Positions 49,544 through 60,744 of a stretch of 64,000 bases of DNA are shown piece by piece. The DNA lies in NCBI GenBank assembly GCA_021234155.1, contig JAJEKV010000050.1, positions 3,186,488-3,250,487 of the forward strand. The letters run 5' to 3'. Source of the DNA: Isoetes taiwanensis. Lineage: Eukaryota > Streptophyta > Lycopodiopsida > Isoetales > Isoetaceae. Under the pieces are notes generated by a model. That model saw only the letters and a list, made by a program, of their open reading frames with translations, made no database searches and was not told where the DNA came from. How positions within the stretch are numbered: position 1 is the stretch's first letter; every line of letters begins with the position of its first letter. The position numbers were made by a program, and so were the translations under genes.

Positions 49544-51214
49544 TTATTTTCATTATGAGTCATAATGGCATCCCTTTGCTAGAAACATCTTTTTTGCTTG
49601 CCTTGCTATGTTATATTGCATTTGTTTAACCCCTTTTCCTTGCTAGTTCTACTTGGAGACTTTTTTCGCTAGAAAAATGTTTTGTTATTTCCATCGCTCG
49701 CTTTTGGCTTTTCGTTCAAAAACTCTTTGTTGATGGCATTGCTAAAGTATATGGGCCACGCTTTCGCTCCCTTTCTTTTTTGGCTTGAGTTGCTTGGTCA
49801 TGTTGGACCCTTGGCTCCCTTTCTTTTTTGGCTTGAGTTGCTTGGTCATGTTGGACCCTTTTGCTCGAAACACCTTTTTTTTTCTTGCATTGGTATATTA
49901 TATCGGGCACTTGTTTTGCCTCCTTTAATAAAAACCTTTTTTGCTTACATTGCATAGTCACCATTGGTTATATTGAACCTCGTTTCCTCATTCCCATTGT
50001 GGTTTGACATTTGTGGCTCTTTAGTTCCTGAAAGGGTTCATCAATTTAATTATGATGTGGTTTAGTTTCTTCTAATGTGGTTCTCGATAGTCTCTCTCAA
50101 TGCCATGAATGCGGGCGGTCATCCTCTTCTCAAACATACTACATTCAGGTCGATCTTCATTAGTAGTTGCAGTTCTCCTTAGTCCTAATCTCTTTCGCGT
50201 CTATATTACATTGTTTGTCGCCTTGTAAGCGCTATATCTTAGATTCTAATTTCTTTAGCATTTATCTTGCATTTGTTTTGACTCCCTTTTGTTATTTCTC
50301 AAATTCCATATCATATTCATTGGTACCACGCATAATCAACATTGTTTGCTCTAACATTCGTTACTCCTCTTTTTGCTAGCATCCTATGAAGTCCCATGTT
50401 TCTTCTCAATAGCCTAACGTTCGTGTATATGGTTTTTTCATTTTTTTGTAAGTAAATATTTTTGCTTTTAGCTTACACATCCTTCGTCGCCCCCTTCGGT
50501 GTCACGAGCTTTTCCTTTTAAAGTTCAGAAGTTTCTTCTAAGAGAGCATTGTCTTGTGGAGTTTTTTTCCTTCGCAACCATTATGTCAAACAGGTTGTGG
50601 TTTTGGTTCTTGTTGATGTTTTTAACCTGATTCGTGCTCCCATATTGTTTTTTCACTTGTAGCGTCTTTTTTGCTTGCATTAGTATCTTATATGGGGCAT
50701 CTGCTTTGACTCCTTTGCATTGCATAGTTACTATAGGTTATATTGAACTGTTTTCATCATTGACGACGTGCTTGCACATTGGTGGCTCTATAGCTCCTGA
50801 AAGAGGTAATCAACTTAATCATGAGGGTAATATGGAAGCCTTTTCATTGTATAGTGGCCTTGTGGACACCTTTTCTAAGACTTCTGTCTCCTATCTCTTC
50901 TGCTCAAGCTCCCTTTTAGTGTTGATCTTTTGGCAAGATTGCTTCTTCGAATCAATAGGTGGTGCAAGGCTTTCTTTTTCATCACCAACTCCCACAATTT
51001 CTTGGAATTGGTTATAAAGAGAATCTCGAATTTGGATTCAACAGTAGATGGTGTTCGGGGTTGACTTTGACTCCAATATCTCAGCTCAAAATCCAATATC
51101 TTCATTTTTTATCGCCTCGACTTCCTTCCTGGGTTTCTTTTCATTTGCATCCAATTCATTTCCGCCCTGATTATTCATTTTTCTTAGAGTTACTTTCTTG
51201 TTTATATGACCTTG
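49544..51214. other. T-rich DNA with an in-frame 48-bp tandem duplication
   Basis: The strand is strikingly T-rich (many CTTTT and TTTTGC runs). A 48-bp unit (GCTCCCTTTCTTTTTTGG start) is repeated at 49766-49813 and 49814-49861 with one or two changes. Phrases such as TTGCTTGCATTG, TATATTGAACT and CCTTTG recur between 49.6 and 50.75 kb, suggesting older worn duplication. I recognise no gene. Confidence 0.5.
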
Positions 51215-51251
51215 CCCTCCCTCCCTCCCTCCCTCCCTCCCTCCTTCCCTC
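51215..51251. repeat. CTCC / CCCT microsatellite
   Basis: About eight CTCC units, followed by a CTTCCCTC variant. It directly precedes the recognisable start of the LINE reverse transcriptase. Confidence 0.95.
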
Positions 51252-51257
51252 GTTCTT

Positions 51258-52882
51258 TTTGTAGATCTTACAAAAGCTTTCGATCACAACATATGGAGTA
51301 GGATGGAAAAGCTGGGAGTCCCTCTTGAGTTACCGAAATGCATTTGCGTCTTTATACGAAAAGGTAACAATCCAATTGTCTTATCCTTTGAGCCAACACT
51401 GTAAAGATGAAGTTATTAGCAATATGGGTGTTAAGCAGGACTGCCCCCTATCTCCAACCCTTTTTGTGCTCTACATAGATCAATTGGAAGGTTGAATGGA
51501 ACAGAATAGGGGAGATGGTATCTCTATTGCAGGGTATGCCTTTTTGTTGCTCCTTTTTGCTAGAACAGCTACATCTATGCAAAGGCATTTAGATGCATTA
51601 TATGCTTTTTGTTAGAGTTCAGAGTTAAAAGTCAATTTAGAGAAGACAAAAAAATTGATTTTGGACATGAACACACGATTATGATTTCTTTTGTGAAGGA
51701 AACAAGGTGGAAATTGCACATACTTATAAGTATTTGGGACTTATAGTTGACCATAATTATAGTTGGACTAAAGCGGCAAAGAGCAGATAGTGGACTCAAG
51801 TCATTGTATGCTTTACAGAGGAAATGTAAAAAGGCTGGAATTTTTGTCTGGGAACTAAGAAGAGATTATACTCTGCAGTTATCCAAAGCATTCTCCTCTA
51901 CGGATGTGAGGTATAGAGACCATGTCTTTCTTTGAATGCATGGAAGAGGCTAGAAAAGGTACAGAAAAAGTTTTTAATGACGGAATTAGAATGTAAAATG
52001 CAAACACCCTTTCCTATGCTATTGGTAGAAGCAAGCATGATGCCCCTTGAAACAGAAGCATTATGCCAAACATTGAGATATGTACATAAGGTGCCATAAA
52101 TGGATGCTAATAGTCTCCCTTGTCTTGCTATAAACCAAAGCATCCAACAAGGTTGGTGTGCAGGTATTCAAGAATGGTTGAATAAATGGGGGATGTCCCT
52201 AGATAGCATGCCTATTGATGGGAGTAATGTAAGAGCTTGGGTGTGTGCAAATGTACGGTGGAAGTTATGGCATGATGCTGGCACGAAAATGGACTTCTTT
52301 AGGAGTATAATACATCCATCCCTACAAGAAGCACCACATCTTGGTAAAAACATCTCTCCATACAAAAAACAAACCATATGCAGGCTAAGACTTAGCTCCC
52401 ATCATTTGGGTGTGGAAGTAGGAAGATGAAGAAATCTTCCTAGATGTAGAAGGACATGCAAGGCATGTGGATGTGATGATATCGAGGATGAGGAACACTT
52501 GATACTACTCTGCCCCGCATATCAAAACATAAGACATAGATTCCAACTCACAAAGATCAGAACACTTCTTAGCTTCTTTGCATTTGAAGCTAATACTATT
52601 GGAGAATTCCTAATAGGGTGCTGAAAATGCACGAAATGTCTATCCTAAGTTATAAACATCTACTTGATTTATATGACGAAGATGAGCGTAGAGAGCCCAA
52701 TGATGCCCCCACTGAGGGCACTTTGGAGAGAGGACCTTAAGAGAAGGATTGTACATATTTTATTATTGTTATATCTTCTAGATCTGATGGTCTCAAAGAC
52801 AAAGTAATAAACATTCTAATTCTAATTCTAATTCTAATTCTAATTCTAATTCTAATTCTAATTCTAATTCTAATTCTAATTC
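51258..52882 (+). mobile_element. LINE (non-LTR retrotransposon) with hexamer tail, dead
   Basis: The element is 5'-truncated; recognisable sequence begins inside the RT. In order on the plus strand: VDLTKAFDHNIWSRM (RT motif A region, with the catalytic D), SNMGVKQDCPLSPTLFVLYI (motif B region), then the worn area of the YADD box (not intact), HLDALYAFC and LKVNLEKTK. After a frame change come GLKSLYALQRKC and a long open stretch to about 51.93 kb, and finally a cysteine-rich end, CKACGCDDIEDEEHLILLCP, of the kind found after the RT in many LINEs. The frame changes several times and stops interrupt it. After about 150 bp of 3' sequence it ends in an (ATTCTA)n array at 52813-52882 instead of poly-A. 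No endonuclease is present. Confidence 0.85.
52813..52882. repeat. (ATTCTA)n hexanucleotide array at LINE 3' end
   Basis: Nearly twelve perfect copies of a six-base unit. It directly follows the LINE's 3' region (AAAGTAATAAAC) and most likely is the element's tail. Some non-LTR clades end in short tandem repeats in place of poly-A. Confidence 0.9.
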
Positions 52883-52978
52883 CCTCCTTGTGTTGACTTT
52901 GGTCTCTGGTTACGTATTTTTTACCGCTTGGTTCCCCAGTTATAAAGCGTAGCTAATGTTAAACTACTAACACGTTTT

Positions 52979-53725
52979 TTAGACTTTAAGATCATTCGTT
53001 TGTTTTTCATAGCCCATAAATATCCTATAACCTTTGGATTCACTATCATACCCTACAAGAAAGTCTATTTCAGTTTTGTCATCGAGTTTCTTCCTCAGTT
53101 CAGAGGGAATATGAGCATATGCCAAGCATCCATATACCTTGAACATGTTATAATCTATTTTGGTGTGATTATCTAACCACAAGAGTTCTGGAATATTACC
53201 TCGAATGCTCGATGATGGTAGTTTGTTTTGTATTAGGATGGCAGTCATGAGAGCCTCTTCCCACAAGTAGTTAGACAAGCCACCGTTCTTGATCATGGAC
53301 CTAATTGCATCCATAATAGTTCTATTCATCTAACTGCCACTCCATTTTGTTGAGGAGTGTACCTGCAAATCAATTGCACTCTAGTTCCATTAGCAATACA
53401 GAAATATTTGAATTTACTGGACAAGTATTCTCCACCCCCATTAGATCTAATGTATTTTACCCTTTTTCCAGTTTATCTTTCCACCCGAGTCACAAACTAC
53501 TTAAATGCACGTAGAGCCTGTGATTTTTGTGCTAAACAATAGCATTTGCATTTTCTTGAGTAGTCATCAATGAAAGAGATAAAATACCTTTTATTTGTTC
53601 TCCCTCTTATATTTAAAGTTCCACACAAATCAGTATGTATCAGCTCCCGCACATCTCTCGCTCTTGTTTTTTATCTTGAAAAAGGTAACCTGTTAATTTT
53701 CTTAAGATGCATCCCTCACACATAA
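52979..53725 (-). pseudogene. Copia integrase, inactive
   Basis: Integrase joins retrotransposon cDNA into host DNA. Minus-strand translation gives VRELIHTDLCGTLNIRG (catalytic D1), RYFISFIDDYSRKC, IRSNGGGEYLSSKF, YTPQQNGV, then the open C-terminal part beginning MNRTIMDAIRSMIKNGGL and including ELLW, YNMFKVYGCLAYAHIP and DFLVGYDSESKGYRIF. In the usual copia D-D-E triad the second D (RSD..GGEY) is N here, and the E after PQQNGVA is lost at a frameshift/stop. The enzyme is therefore dead even without the other breaks. A CEGC zinc part of the HHCC finger lies just upstream at about 53.7 kb. Confidence 0.93.
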
Positions 53726-53860
53726 ATTTTTCATTGTCAGTATGATTATATGATTCCATCCCTTCTTTGACAAGTATTTTATATTGTTGCAATGGGTGTG
53801 AGCAAGCCTGTTATGCCACAGTCCAAAATCCTAAACATTCAGGGCATTTACTTCATTGTG
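53680..53860 (-). pseudogene. GAG-pre-integrase (HHCC zinc-binding) remnant
   Basis: Minus-strand pieces RLAHTHCNNIKYL (two-histidine half) and CEGCILRKLTG (two-cysteine half) are the typical HHCC finger that precedes the copia integrase core. The two halves lie in different frames. Confidence 0.75.
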
Positions 53861-54156
53861 CATCAAGTTTTCCATTTGAAAAATATTGCCAACATGCTTT
53901 TCTTGAAATTTCTTTTCATTTCCAAGAAAAATATTACAAGCTTTGGAGTAAAAAATGACTCTATAGTCCACTAATTGACTGATATCAAGTTTTTGATAAT
54001 ACTTGGAACACAAAGAACATTTTCTGTACCTACCACATTTCCTTATAAATCCATTAGCTGCAGCAACACCCTTCCTTCAATATTTTGCAGGGCTTCATTT
54101 CCCACTTGCATACTTCTGGTATGATTATTTGTCATCTTCTTGAGTAGGTCAGTAGT

Positions 54157-54573
54157 TTAATACTGATCTTTCAGCTCCACTATCAATTTGTTAGTACTTT
54201 CTCTTTTGTCAATAATAGCATTAACCAGATTTACCTCGTCCTCATTATCCACTTCTCCCGTTTCATTTTCTTCATGTTCTCGAGCAATGTAGGCTCCTGA
54301 AGCTTTCCTTCCTCCTCGACCTCTCATATTGCCTTTTCCTCCTCTGTTAGTGTTTGCTTTGCCTCTGCCATAATCCTTTGGAGTAGGATACTTGGCTGTC
54401 AAATGAACCTTGCCACTACATGTGTAACAGTTGAACTCATTTTTGAGTTTAGGGCAATTGTTTTTAAAATGCCCAGACTCATGGCAATAATAACATGTTC
54501 CTTTCTCACTGACATTTCTGTTTTTCTTACCAGTAAATAGGATTTCAGTTGAATCTTCGCCATTGCCTTTCAC
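54157..54573 (-). pseudogene. Copia gag C-terminal part with zinc knuckles
   Basis: Gag forms the particle and its CCHC knuckle binds element RNA. The first knuckle, CYYCHESGHFKNNC, fits C-X2-C-X4-H-X4-C exactly. A second (CYTCSGKVHLTAKY) has lost its last cysteine. A basic glycine/arginine-rich linker (NRGGKGNMRGRGGRKASG) and an acidic segment follow, as is usual before the protease. Directly upstream, to about 54.82 kb, the minus strand reads DNELKNLRIHDENDVF in pieces, consistent with gag helical sequence. Confidence 0.9.
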
Positions 54574-54842
54574 AACCCTTTTTTGTTATATTTCTGTCCT
54601 CAAAATGCTTTCAGCCTCATCTCTATTCCTAGCCACATTTCTAATGAACAATCTAAGTTGCTCATTATGTATTACTGCTCTAGTTATGGCAAGGACCTGA
54701 TACCTTTTTGTTATCTCTATCTAGCACCTCCAAAATCTGCTACAACATTATCAAATTTGTTGAAAAATTCTGAATACATCATTTTCATCATGTATTCTTA
54801 AGTTTTTGAGCTCATTATCGAACAAGTCTATTTGGGAAGAGA

Positions 54843-55660
54843 TTTTTTTTTTTTTTTTTTTGGGTAAGAGTGTAATTTATTAGTTTAGAAATAGAGTACA
54901 TTGGGTCCCCTCATCGGGACAGATAGAGAAATATAATCCAGAGACTCTTCTTCCCCACTAATGTAGGTACTATAGGGCAAAGCACCTTCTTCACCACAAA
55001 GAGCGAGTACTATAGATATGGTTGTGCACTTCCACCACCATTGCCGTTTGGGGTTGTTCATTTTTAAGATCTAGACAAGAGTTTACCTCCTTCATTGATG
55101 ATTGCCTTCATCCTTGTCAACCCAGTTACACTTGAAGAATGTGTAAAAACCTTCAAGCTTGCCAATTCTGTCAAGTTCCTTATTATAGTTCCTACCCATC
55201 TTTCTGGCATCGATGCTTCCAGACTACCCAAAGGGCAATTGATACCAGAGAAGTAGTAATTTGGCAGCTCCCAGATGAAATTATAATACCTTGCCAGTTG
55301 AGTTGGTGTAAGTCAAGTCCTAGAATTGGAGTAACCACCTCCAAAAATCAGAAATCCTAGGGCAAAAGAACACGTGTGCAGTGGATTCGCTAGCTTGACA
55401 GCCTAGAGGGCACAGTTCACTTGCTGAGATACCTCTTAGGAAGAGTTTAGCATTGGAGGAGAGGCCACCTTGAAGGGCTGTCCACTGCAAAAACTGGATT
55501 CTTCGAGAACACATGGACTTCCAGGAGTTGGCAAGGAGTTGAATAGTAGTTGGTCTATTGACCCCTAGAATGAGCTCAGCTTTAAGGGGAACTTCTCCAC
55601 GAAGCGCTCATATACCTTAGCTACCTTGTAGGAAGGGGATTCCACACACTCCCAAAATGC
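54843..55660 (-). mobile_element. 5'-truncated L1-type LINE inserted in copia gag
   Basis: A 19-base T run at 54843-54861 is the poly-A tail of an element on the minus strand. Reading up the minus strand from about 55.64 kb gives AKVYERFVEKFPLKAELI, then QFLQWTALQGGLSSNAKLFLRGI and CPLGCQASESTAHVFFCPR, followed by FWRWLL. This is the zinc-binding zf-RVT domain found at the C-terminus of plant L1 polyproteins (C..C....ES..H.FF.CP). The rest is 3' untranslated sequence. A possible worn target duplication (minus-strand ACTTGTT) is present on both sides, at about 54.83 and 55.67 kb. The true left boundary is uncertain by some tens of bases. Confidence 0.85.
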
Positions 55661-55890
55661 TTCAACAAGTAAATCCACATTTCACTTGGAGTTTTATTTC
55701 TCAACTTGAGTCTAACAGTGGCACTTACCTTTGAGGTTATAATACCTTGTGCTTCGTTCAGCCTTGCATATTTTGTTCTTCCTCCTCTGACTGTGCTGCT
55801 AGGTTCCTCAGAATTTACTTCTCCCGTATTAACAGTATTAGCATCATTTGAATTTGATCCTCCAGCTACTAACCTTGTTGTTGTGCTCAT
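55660..55890 (-). pseudogene. Copia gag N-terminal part
   Basis: This frame begins MSTTTRLVAGGSNSND. Its later part, ARLNEAQGIITSKVSATV and KTPSEMWIYLLKHFG, fits the copia gag pattern of an AQG.I...... followed by EMW..L. It stops where the LINE entered. Continuation on the far side of the LINE lies at 54.82 kb and below. Confidence 0.75.
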
Positions 55891-57029
55891 GGCAGTGTTG
55901 AGTCGAGTTGAGTTGGATCATGGCAGTGTTGGGTTGATTTGAGTTGAGTTGCATTTCTTTGTAATGGATCAACAAGATCCCAAAGATATTCAACCTCCAA
56001 GTTATGTTTTATTGTATCCTTCTAGACTTGGAAGCTTGGCCCTCCCTTGTAAACCTCCACACTACTCAGCAGAGTTGCTCCAAATCTATTGGACATTGTG
56101 CTGATATAAACCTTTTCTCTAATGCCAGATGCTAGAAACACAAGGAATATCCAATCTAAAACAAAAAATTCGTGTCCAATTGTTGACAATACAAATGCTT
56201 TAGTTCAATTGTAGACAATACAAGTGCTTTAGTTTATAGCAAGGAACTTAGTAGGAGTGCACAATAACCAACTTTGAAGATAATCATTGATGGTCAATTC
56301 TGAACATTAAACAAAAGATAATAATAAGAAGAAATACTGTAGCAGAGCATTGCATAATGCACTGTAGCACTCAATGGTTTCGATCCTAATTGATGTATTG
56401 GGCTTTGAAATTCCTCCTCAAGGCAGATCTAGCTCCACACTTTGTGCTCGCTTAGTTCGATCCATCAACTTTAACTGTATCTGGGTCTTCGACGATTAAG
56501 CAGGATTACATGGGCGACTTCAAATGCTTTCCACTTTGATCATTGTTTGCCACCATGTTAACCGAACTAGCTCATCATGTGAACTTAGTAATATGACCTT
56601 TGTTATTTTCCTAAGGTCATCACACAATAACCATGCAATAAGAACTTATTGTCATATCATGGTTAATGAATATGCTTCCATTCTTCCACCACAATTAAAT
56701 ATATGCACCAAGTGTCATTTTCTGTGCATAATATTCTTCAACAGTAGATGTTTTGCAATGATCTTTTTTCAGCATGAATTCCGCGATGATAGGAGTATTC
56801 AACTTCTTGCAGAGATTTTTCCATTCAGAATGGAGCATCAACCCGAATAAAAGAGACGGTCCCAGTCGACAGGCAGGACATGATTGTCTAGACAAGACTT
56901 GAGAATGTTATGTATCTGCATGCTGTAAATAGAACTAAGCATAGCCCAAATCATTGGGAGCCTGTAAATGTCGTTGAACTGCATTCAAAGCTTCGTTGAT
57001 CCAAAGAGAAAACAGACTAACCAATTCTA
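55891..57029. other. DNA between copia and LINE relics
   Basis: No recognisable domain. A worn duplication of GAGTTGAGTTGGATCATGGCAG lies near 55.89-55.95 kb, right at the outer end of the copia gag. Another short one (ATTGT-GACAATACAA-TGCTTTAG) is at 56.18-56.24 kb. It may contain a decayed copia LTR, but no LTR termini or primer site could be fixed. Confidence 0.4.
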
Positions 57030-58940
57030 GCATGTAATCATTTTGGAGGGCATGGGCCCAATCTGCATCAGAAAGATGCATTTGGTGACGGGAGTGGTTC
57101 TCATTTAGTTAATTGGAGCTCAGTTTCAATAACAAGAAAGTTTGGGGGTTTAGGTTGTAAGAATTTGCATATTCAGGCTTGTTCCTTAGCTGGGAAGTAT
57201 ATATGGAGAACTCTTATGGGTAATGCATCTCCTACCTTCAAGTTTATTAATTATTGGTTAAATACCTCCTATCCCTCGGGTCATCCTTCAATCAAGCATT
57301 GCCTCCCTGAATCTGCTTTATGCATCTGCACCCTGCTCCAAATTCTCCTCCTTTGATGCAGAATCTGATTATGGCTTGAAATAAAGTTCAAACTTGCTTT
57401 CATAGTGTTAAGATGACTGATGATAATATGAATACTAATCTATTCTGATCTCCTATTTTCCAAAATCATCACTCTAAAGTGCTAGCCATCAAGCATCCCA
57501 AAATCTATAACAAATGGACTGGGAAAGGAGTTCTGAGAATTAAAGACCATTATAGAGATAATAATTCATTTACCTCTTGGACATCCTTGAAATCTATTAT
57601 TAGAGGCACATCTAGTGATAAGAAGTTATATGCTCAATTTAAGAACATCCTTGCTCCATTCAAGAATTACTCTGCTGATACACAGTCCCCTATGATGGAC
57701 TTTGAATGGTAAACAGATCTACAAGGTGAGTGTAATTTATTCCATCCTTAGTCAAGTGGATGCCCATGTTAAAGCCATTCATAAATGGTCTTTACCATAT
57801 ACAGAAATTCTCTCTCTTTAGCAACATATGGAATTCCTATTGTACCCCCAAGATCAGTTTCTTCATTTGGCTTCTGGCTTAAAAAAGTTTGACTAATCTT
57901 CTGTCCTTATCTAAAAAAATTGATGTTTCTCCAATATGCCACTCTGGTTGTTTGCAGGAAGAATCTATGGAACACATTTTTCTTTGCCCAAAGCTAATCT
58001 CATTCTGGTCATGGTTCTCTAGTATTTTTGATAGATATCTGCACTATATAGACATAATAACATTCTTCCCTTTCTGTAACAAGATGATACCTTTGCAAAC
58101 ACTCTAGCATATACTGCTTTATGGAACATATGGAAAGCAAGAAATAGAGTTATTTATGGTGCCAAGTCTTTTTCCATTTTCTGGATAAAAATGCATTTTC
58201 AGCTTGATATTGAATCTATTGCTACTACTCACAAAAGAAAGCATGGGGAGAAATACAACAGAAACTGGAACTCAATTGGGCTTTACATGGGCTCTTTTGA
58301 TATCTTCATATGTAATTTAAATATTATTGATTCTAATGCACCCTTCTCTGATTGTGACAGAATATCTGGACTTCCTTAAGGGTCCTCTTCATGGCAAAAG
58401 AAAGTGTATCTTCTCTCTTCATCCAAAATGGCTCCGAGTACAAGAGATATATTCATGGCTCGACTAGGGAATTCTATGGATACTACAATGAATGTTTTGA
58501 TGCTCAGTTGGCTGAATTGATCCGATTCTCATATAGCCTTATATTAATTTCTCCTTCCAGCTTCATCTCCATACAATCCTAGCTGATTTTAACTTTGCTC
58601 CTCATCAAATCAAGGTCATGGTTCATATTTTGATTTTGCTTTTACAGGATCTTGAAGGCTTCTCAATTGTTTGGTACAATGGAAAACATTACACTCAAGG
58701 GGATATTCAGCACTTGGACAACTTTTAAGTCTACAGTAACTGCAAACTACATTTCATTGATTCTGTTTCCAGTTAATGGAATCAATTTTGGTCACTTTTG
58801 TTGTTAATGTTTCATGTTTTATGATGTCATCTTCACTCCTATACCTCTGCTCACTTAGCAAATTTTTATATGGCTTGTATGGCCTTTTATAATTAATGAA
58901 AAAATCTACTGTCTCTCTAAAAAAATAAAATAAAATAAAA
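57030..58940 (+). mobile_element. 5'-truncated L1-type LINE
   Basis: In order on the plus strand: HLVNWSSVSITRKFGGLGCK and NLHIQACSLAGKYIWR at 57.09-57.2 kb (the conserved HLV.W..V...K..GGLG..N region after RT), then a variable stretch. Next is the zf-RVT zinc region CHSGCLQEESMEHIFLCPK at 57.94-58.0 kb, with WNIWKARNR at about 58.1 kb, and an RNase-H-like tail with ECFDAQLAEL and further pieces to 58.73 kb. The element ends in an A-rich tail with AAAAT units (58919-58940). Several stops and frame shifts make it dead. Both endonuclease and RT core are missing, so it is a typical 5'-truncated copy. It belongs to the same broad type as the 54.84-55.66 kb LINE. Confidence 0.85.
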
Positions 58941-59179
58941 CTAGAGGGCACATGAACCTTAAGGAAAGCATTATTGGTCTGGGCAAGAAGAAAAATCGTG
59001 CATAACAAAGGCCAACGGTTGGACCGTGCGTAGAACAAAGAATTTGGATCTTCAAAAAGAAGCAATTTAAAGTCGCATAAAGCACAAAGAAGACTTTATG
59101 CAGAAATCAGGCCAAATGCGCATAAGATCATTGATTGTCAAAGGATTGCTAACAGATCTCCCAGAAGCCCACCAAGTTA
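58941..59179. other. DNA between LINE tail and minus-strand ORF
   Basis: No gene recognised. It directly follows the A-rich tail of the plus-strand LINE, so a target duplication would begin here (CTAGAGGGCACATG), but the matching 5' flank near 57.03 kb could not be found. Confidence 0.4.
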
Positions 59180-60569
59180 CAAGAAATGTGTGGCACCATG
59201 ACTTTACATAGGATCCAAATGGGTCATGTGTGTCTGGCTAGTTATGATAGCGTGAGTCTGAGCACTAAGCTCCATATGGAGACCATAAATATGTTCGTTG
59301 GCCTTATCAAGGACATGGTCCTTAGCTTCAACCTCAGCTGTGAGTGTAGCAACCTGGGCCATGAGACTGGCGACTTAAGCCTGTAGAGAGTCGTGGAGAT
59401 TAGCCTGTAGAGAGTCGTGGAGATTTTCTATTTCAACTGTCATGGATGGCCAGTAGATCACGGTGATAGCTTTGAAGCCTGGACTCCAAGTCAACATTTT
59501 GGACTTGAACTTCCTGAAGTTCTCTTTTTAAAGCGTCCACGGAATCCACGTGTGTCTAAAAAACTTGCATGAGTTTTTCTTGGAAGTCTTGAAGCTGAAG
59601 AGTGCGACTTTGCAACATTTTGTTGATATTCAAATACTTGATGCGGATGCAAAAGAGGAGGTGGCGGCACATCCTATGCAGCAGAAGATCGGGATTATGA
59701 TGAGCAGATTGACTGAGCAGACGGGAATGTGAGGAGGTAGATATGGGGATGAATTGAGTGTTTTCAGCCTGCACTTGAGGATGTTGTAGAGAAACGAGAG
59801 AGGTCTGAAGGTTTGGCACCAGATTTTTGGGGTGCTGAAAAGAAGTTTGAGCAGAATGAATGGCTCTCAAAGCACTAATTTTGAAGGTATCTTGGCTATG
59901 AGATCGAGAAGAAGAGGCATTAGACTCATGTATTGAGATAGTGTTGAGCTCTAGAAGAGGGACGAATAATGGCCTGGAAATGAGCTCCCATAACCAAGTC
60001 TGCAGTATTTGAATTTTTGTGAAGTTGCTCCAATTCATCCATGATTGAACTATGAGATCGTGTCAATCAATGTGTTCCCCTAAATGAATAGCCACAATAG
60101 CCGTATTGAAAAGATATTTGTTGATTGATGTATTCTTGATAGGATGACCAAAGAATTTTCTCCACACAAAATTACCACACTCATTGAAAGGTAGAAGAAA
60201 TGTGGTAAGCCGAAGCTAAGCACTATAAGGTGCTTGAGCAAAAGCAGTAACATCAAAATTTTGCAATTTAGTTGGGGAAGAGATGTAAGACCCTAGAAAC
60301 AAGATCTTGATTGAGAGAAAACTTTGAACCTCTAACAAAAGTTTGATAATCAGCATATGAGGAAACCAAATTTACGACAAAATGGCATATCTATGCCGGA
60401 CTTGGTTAAGGAAGGACTTGATCCCAGAAGGTATCTAGGCCGACCTTCACAGCAACTTGTTGATCCACCTAATGTCAGTACTCGGAGTGGTGACCCTGGT
60501 GTGCTCAAACAAAGCAGCTTCCATGGGAACTGCAGCATGTAAAGTAGAAGGACGAGAAAAAGGAGCCAT
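59180..60569 (-). pseudogene. Unidentified retroelement-like ORF with coiled-coil end
   Basis: The minus-strand ATG at 60569 (MAPFSRPSTLHAAVP) lies about 90 bp after a TATAAATAC box and about 60 bp after a predicted start site. Frames change repeatedly. Readable pieces include TTFLLPFNECGNFVWRKFFG and AIVAIHLGEHID (60.2-60.08 kb), a segment with QLHKNSNTADLVMGAHFQAI (60.03-59.97 kb), a Ser/Gln-rich middle, then heptad-like segments DALKRELQEVQVQNVDLESR (59.53-59.47 kb) and VASLMAQVATLTAEVEAKDH (59.38-59.3 kb). A 24-bp tandem copy (59378-59425) doubles NLHDSLQA in frame. It could be gag of another LTR element or an extra ORF. I cannot decide, and no known domain was seen. Confidence 0.5.
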
Positions 60570-60657
60570 GTCTAAAAGATACAAGGTTTTACGATAGCAA
60601 AGTTGGAAGCGCAAGAGGGCACAAAAGATGTTAGAGTTTGCTGCGGTGAGTGGAGGG

Positions 60658-60666
60658 GTATTTATA
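60658..60666 (-). promoter_or_regulatory. TATA box upstream of minus-strand ORF
   Basis: The minus strand reads CTATAAATACCCCTCCACTC, a textbook plant TATA box with a pyrimidine-rich start region about 30 bp downstream. The ATG at 60569 follows about 90 bp later. In retroelements such a box normally lies in the LTR. It sits just after the point where the gypsy integrase reading ends (about 60745). Confidence 0.55.
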
Positions 60667-60744
60667 GATACTTGAGTGAAGAAACACCAGAGACGTTGAA
60701 ATTGATAAGTCCAAAACCCATGATAATAATATATGGGAAAATAC

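Larger units (their letters stand above)
52979..55890 (-). mobile_element. Ty1/copia retrotransposon relic, split by a LINE
   Basis: Reading down the minus strand gives the copia order: gag N-terminal part (55.89-55.66 kb), an inserted LINE (55.66-54.84 kb), gag remainder with zinc knuckle (54.82-54.16 kb), protease remnant (54.15-53.86 kb), GAG-pre-integrase and integrase (53.84-52.98 kb). RT and RNase H, which should follow, are absent: the relic stops at about 52.98 kb, about 100 bp from the tail of the plus-strand LINE. No LTR or tRNA-Met primer site (TGGTATCAGAGC) was found. The protease active-site DSG/DTG is missing, although its C-terminal part (CVPSIIKNLISV) is readable. Confidence 0.93.
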
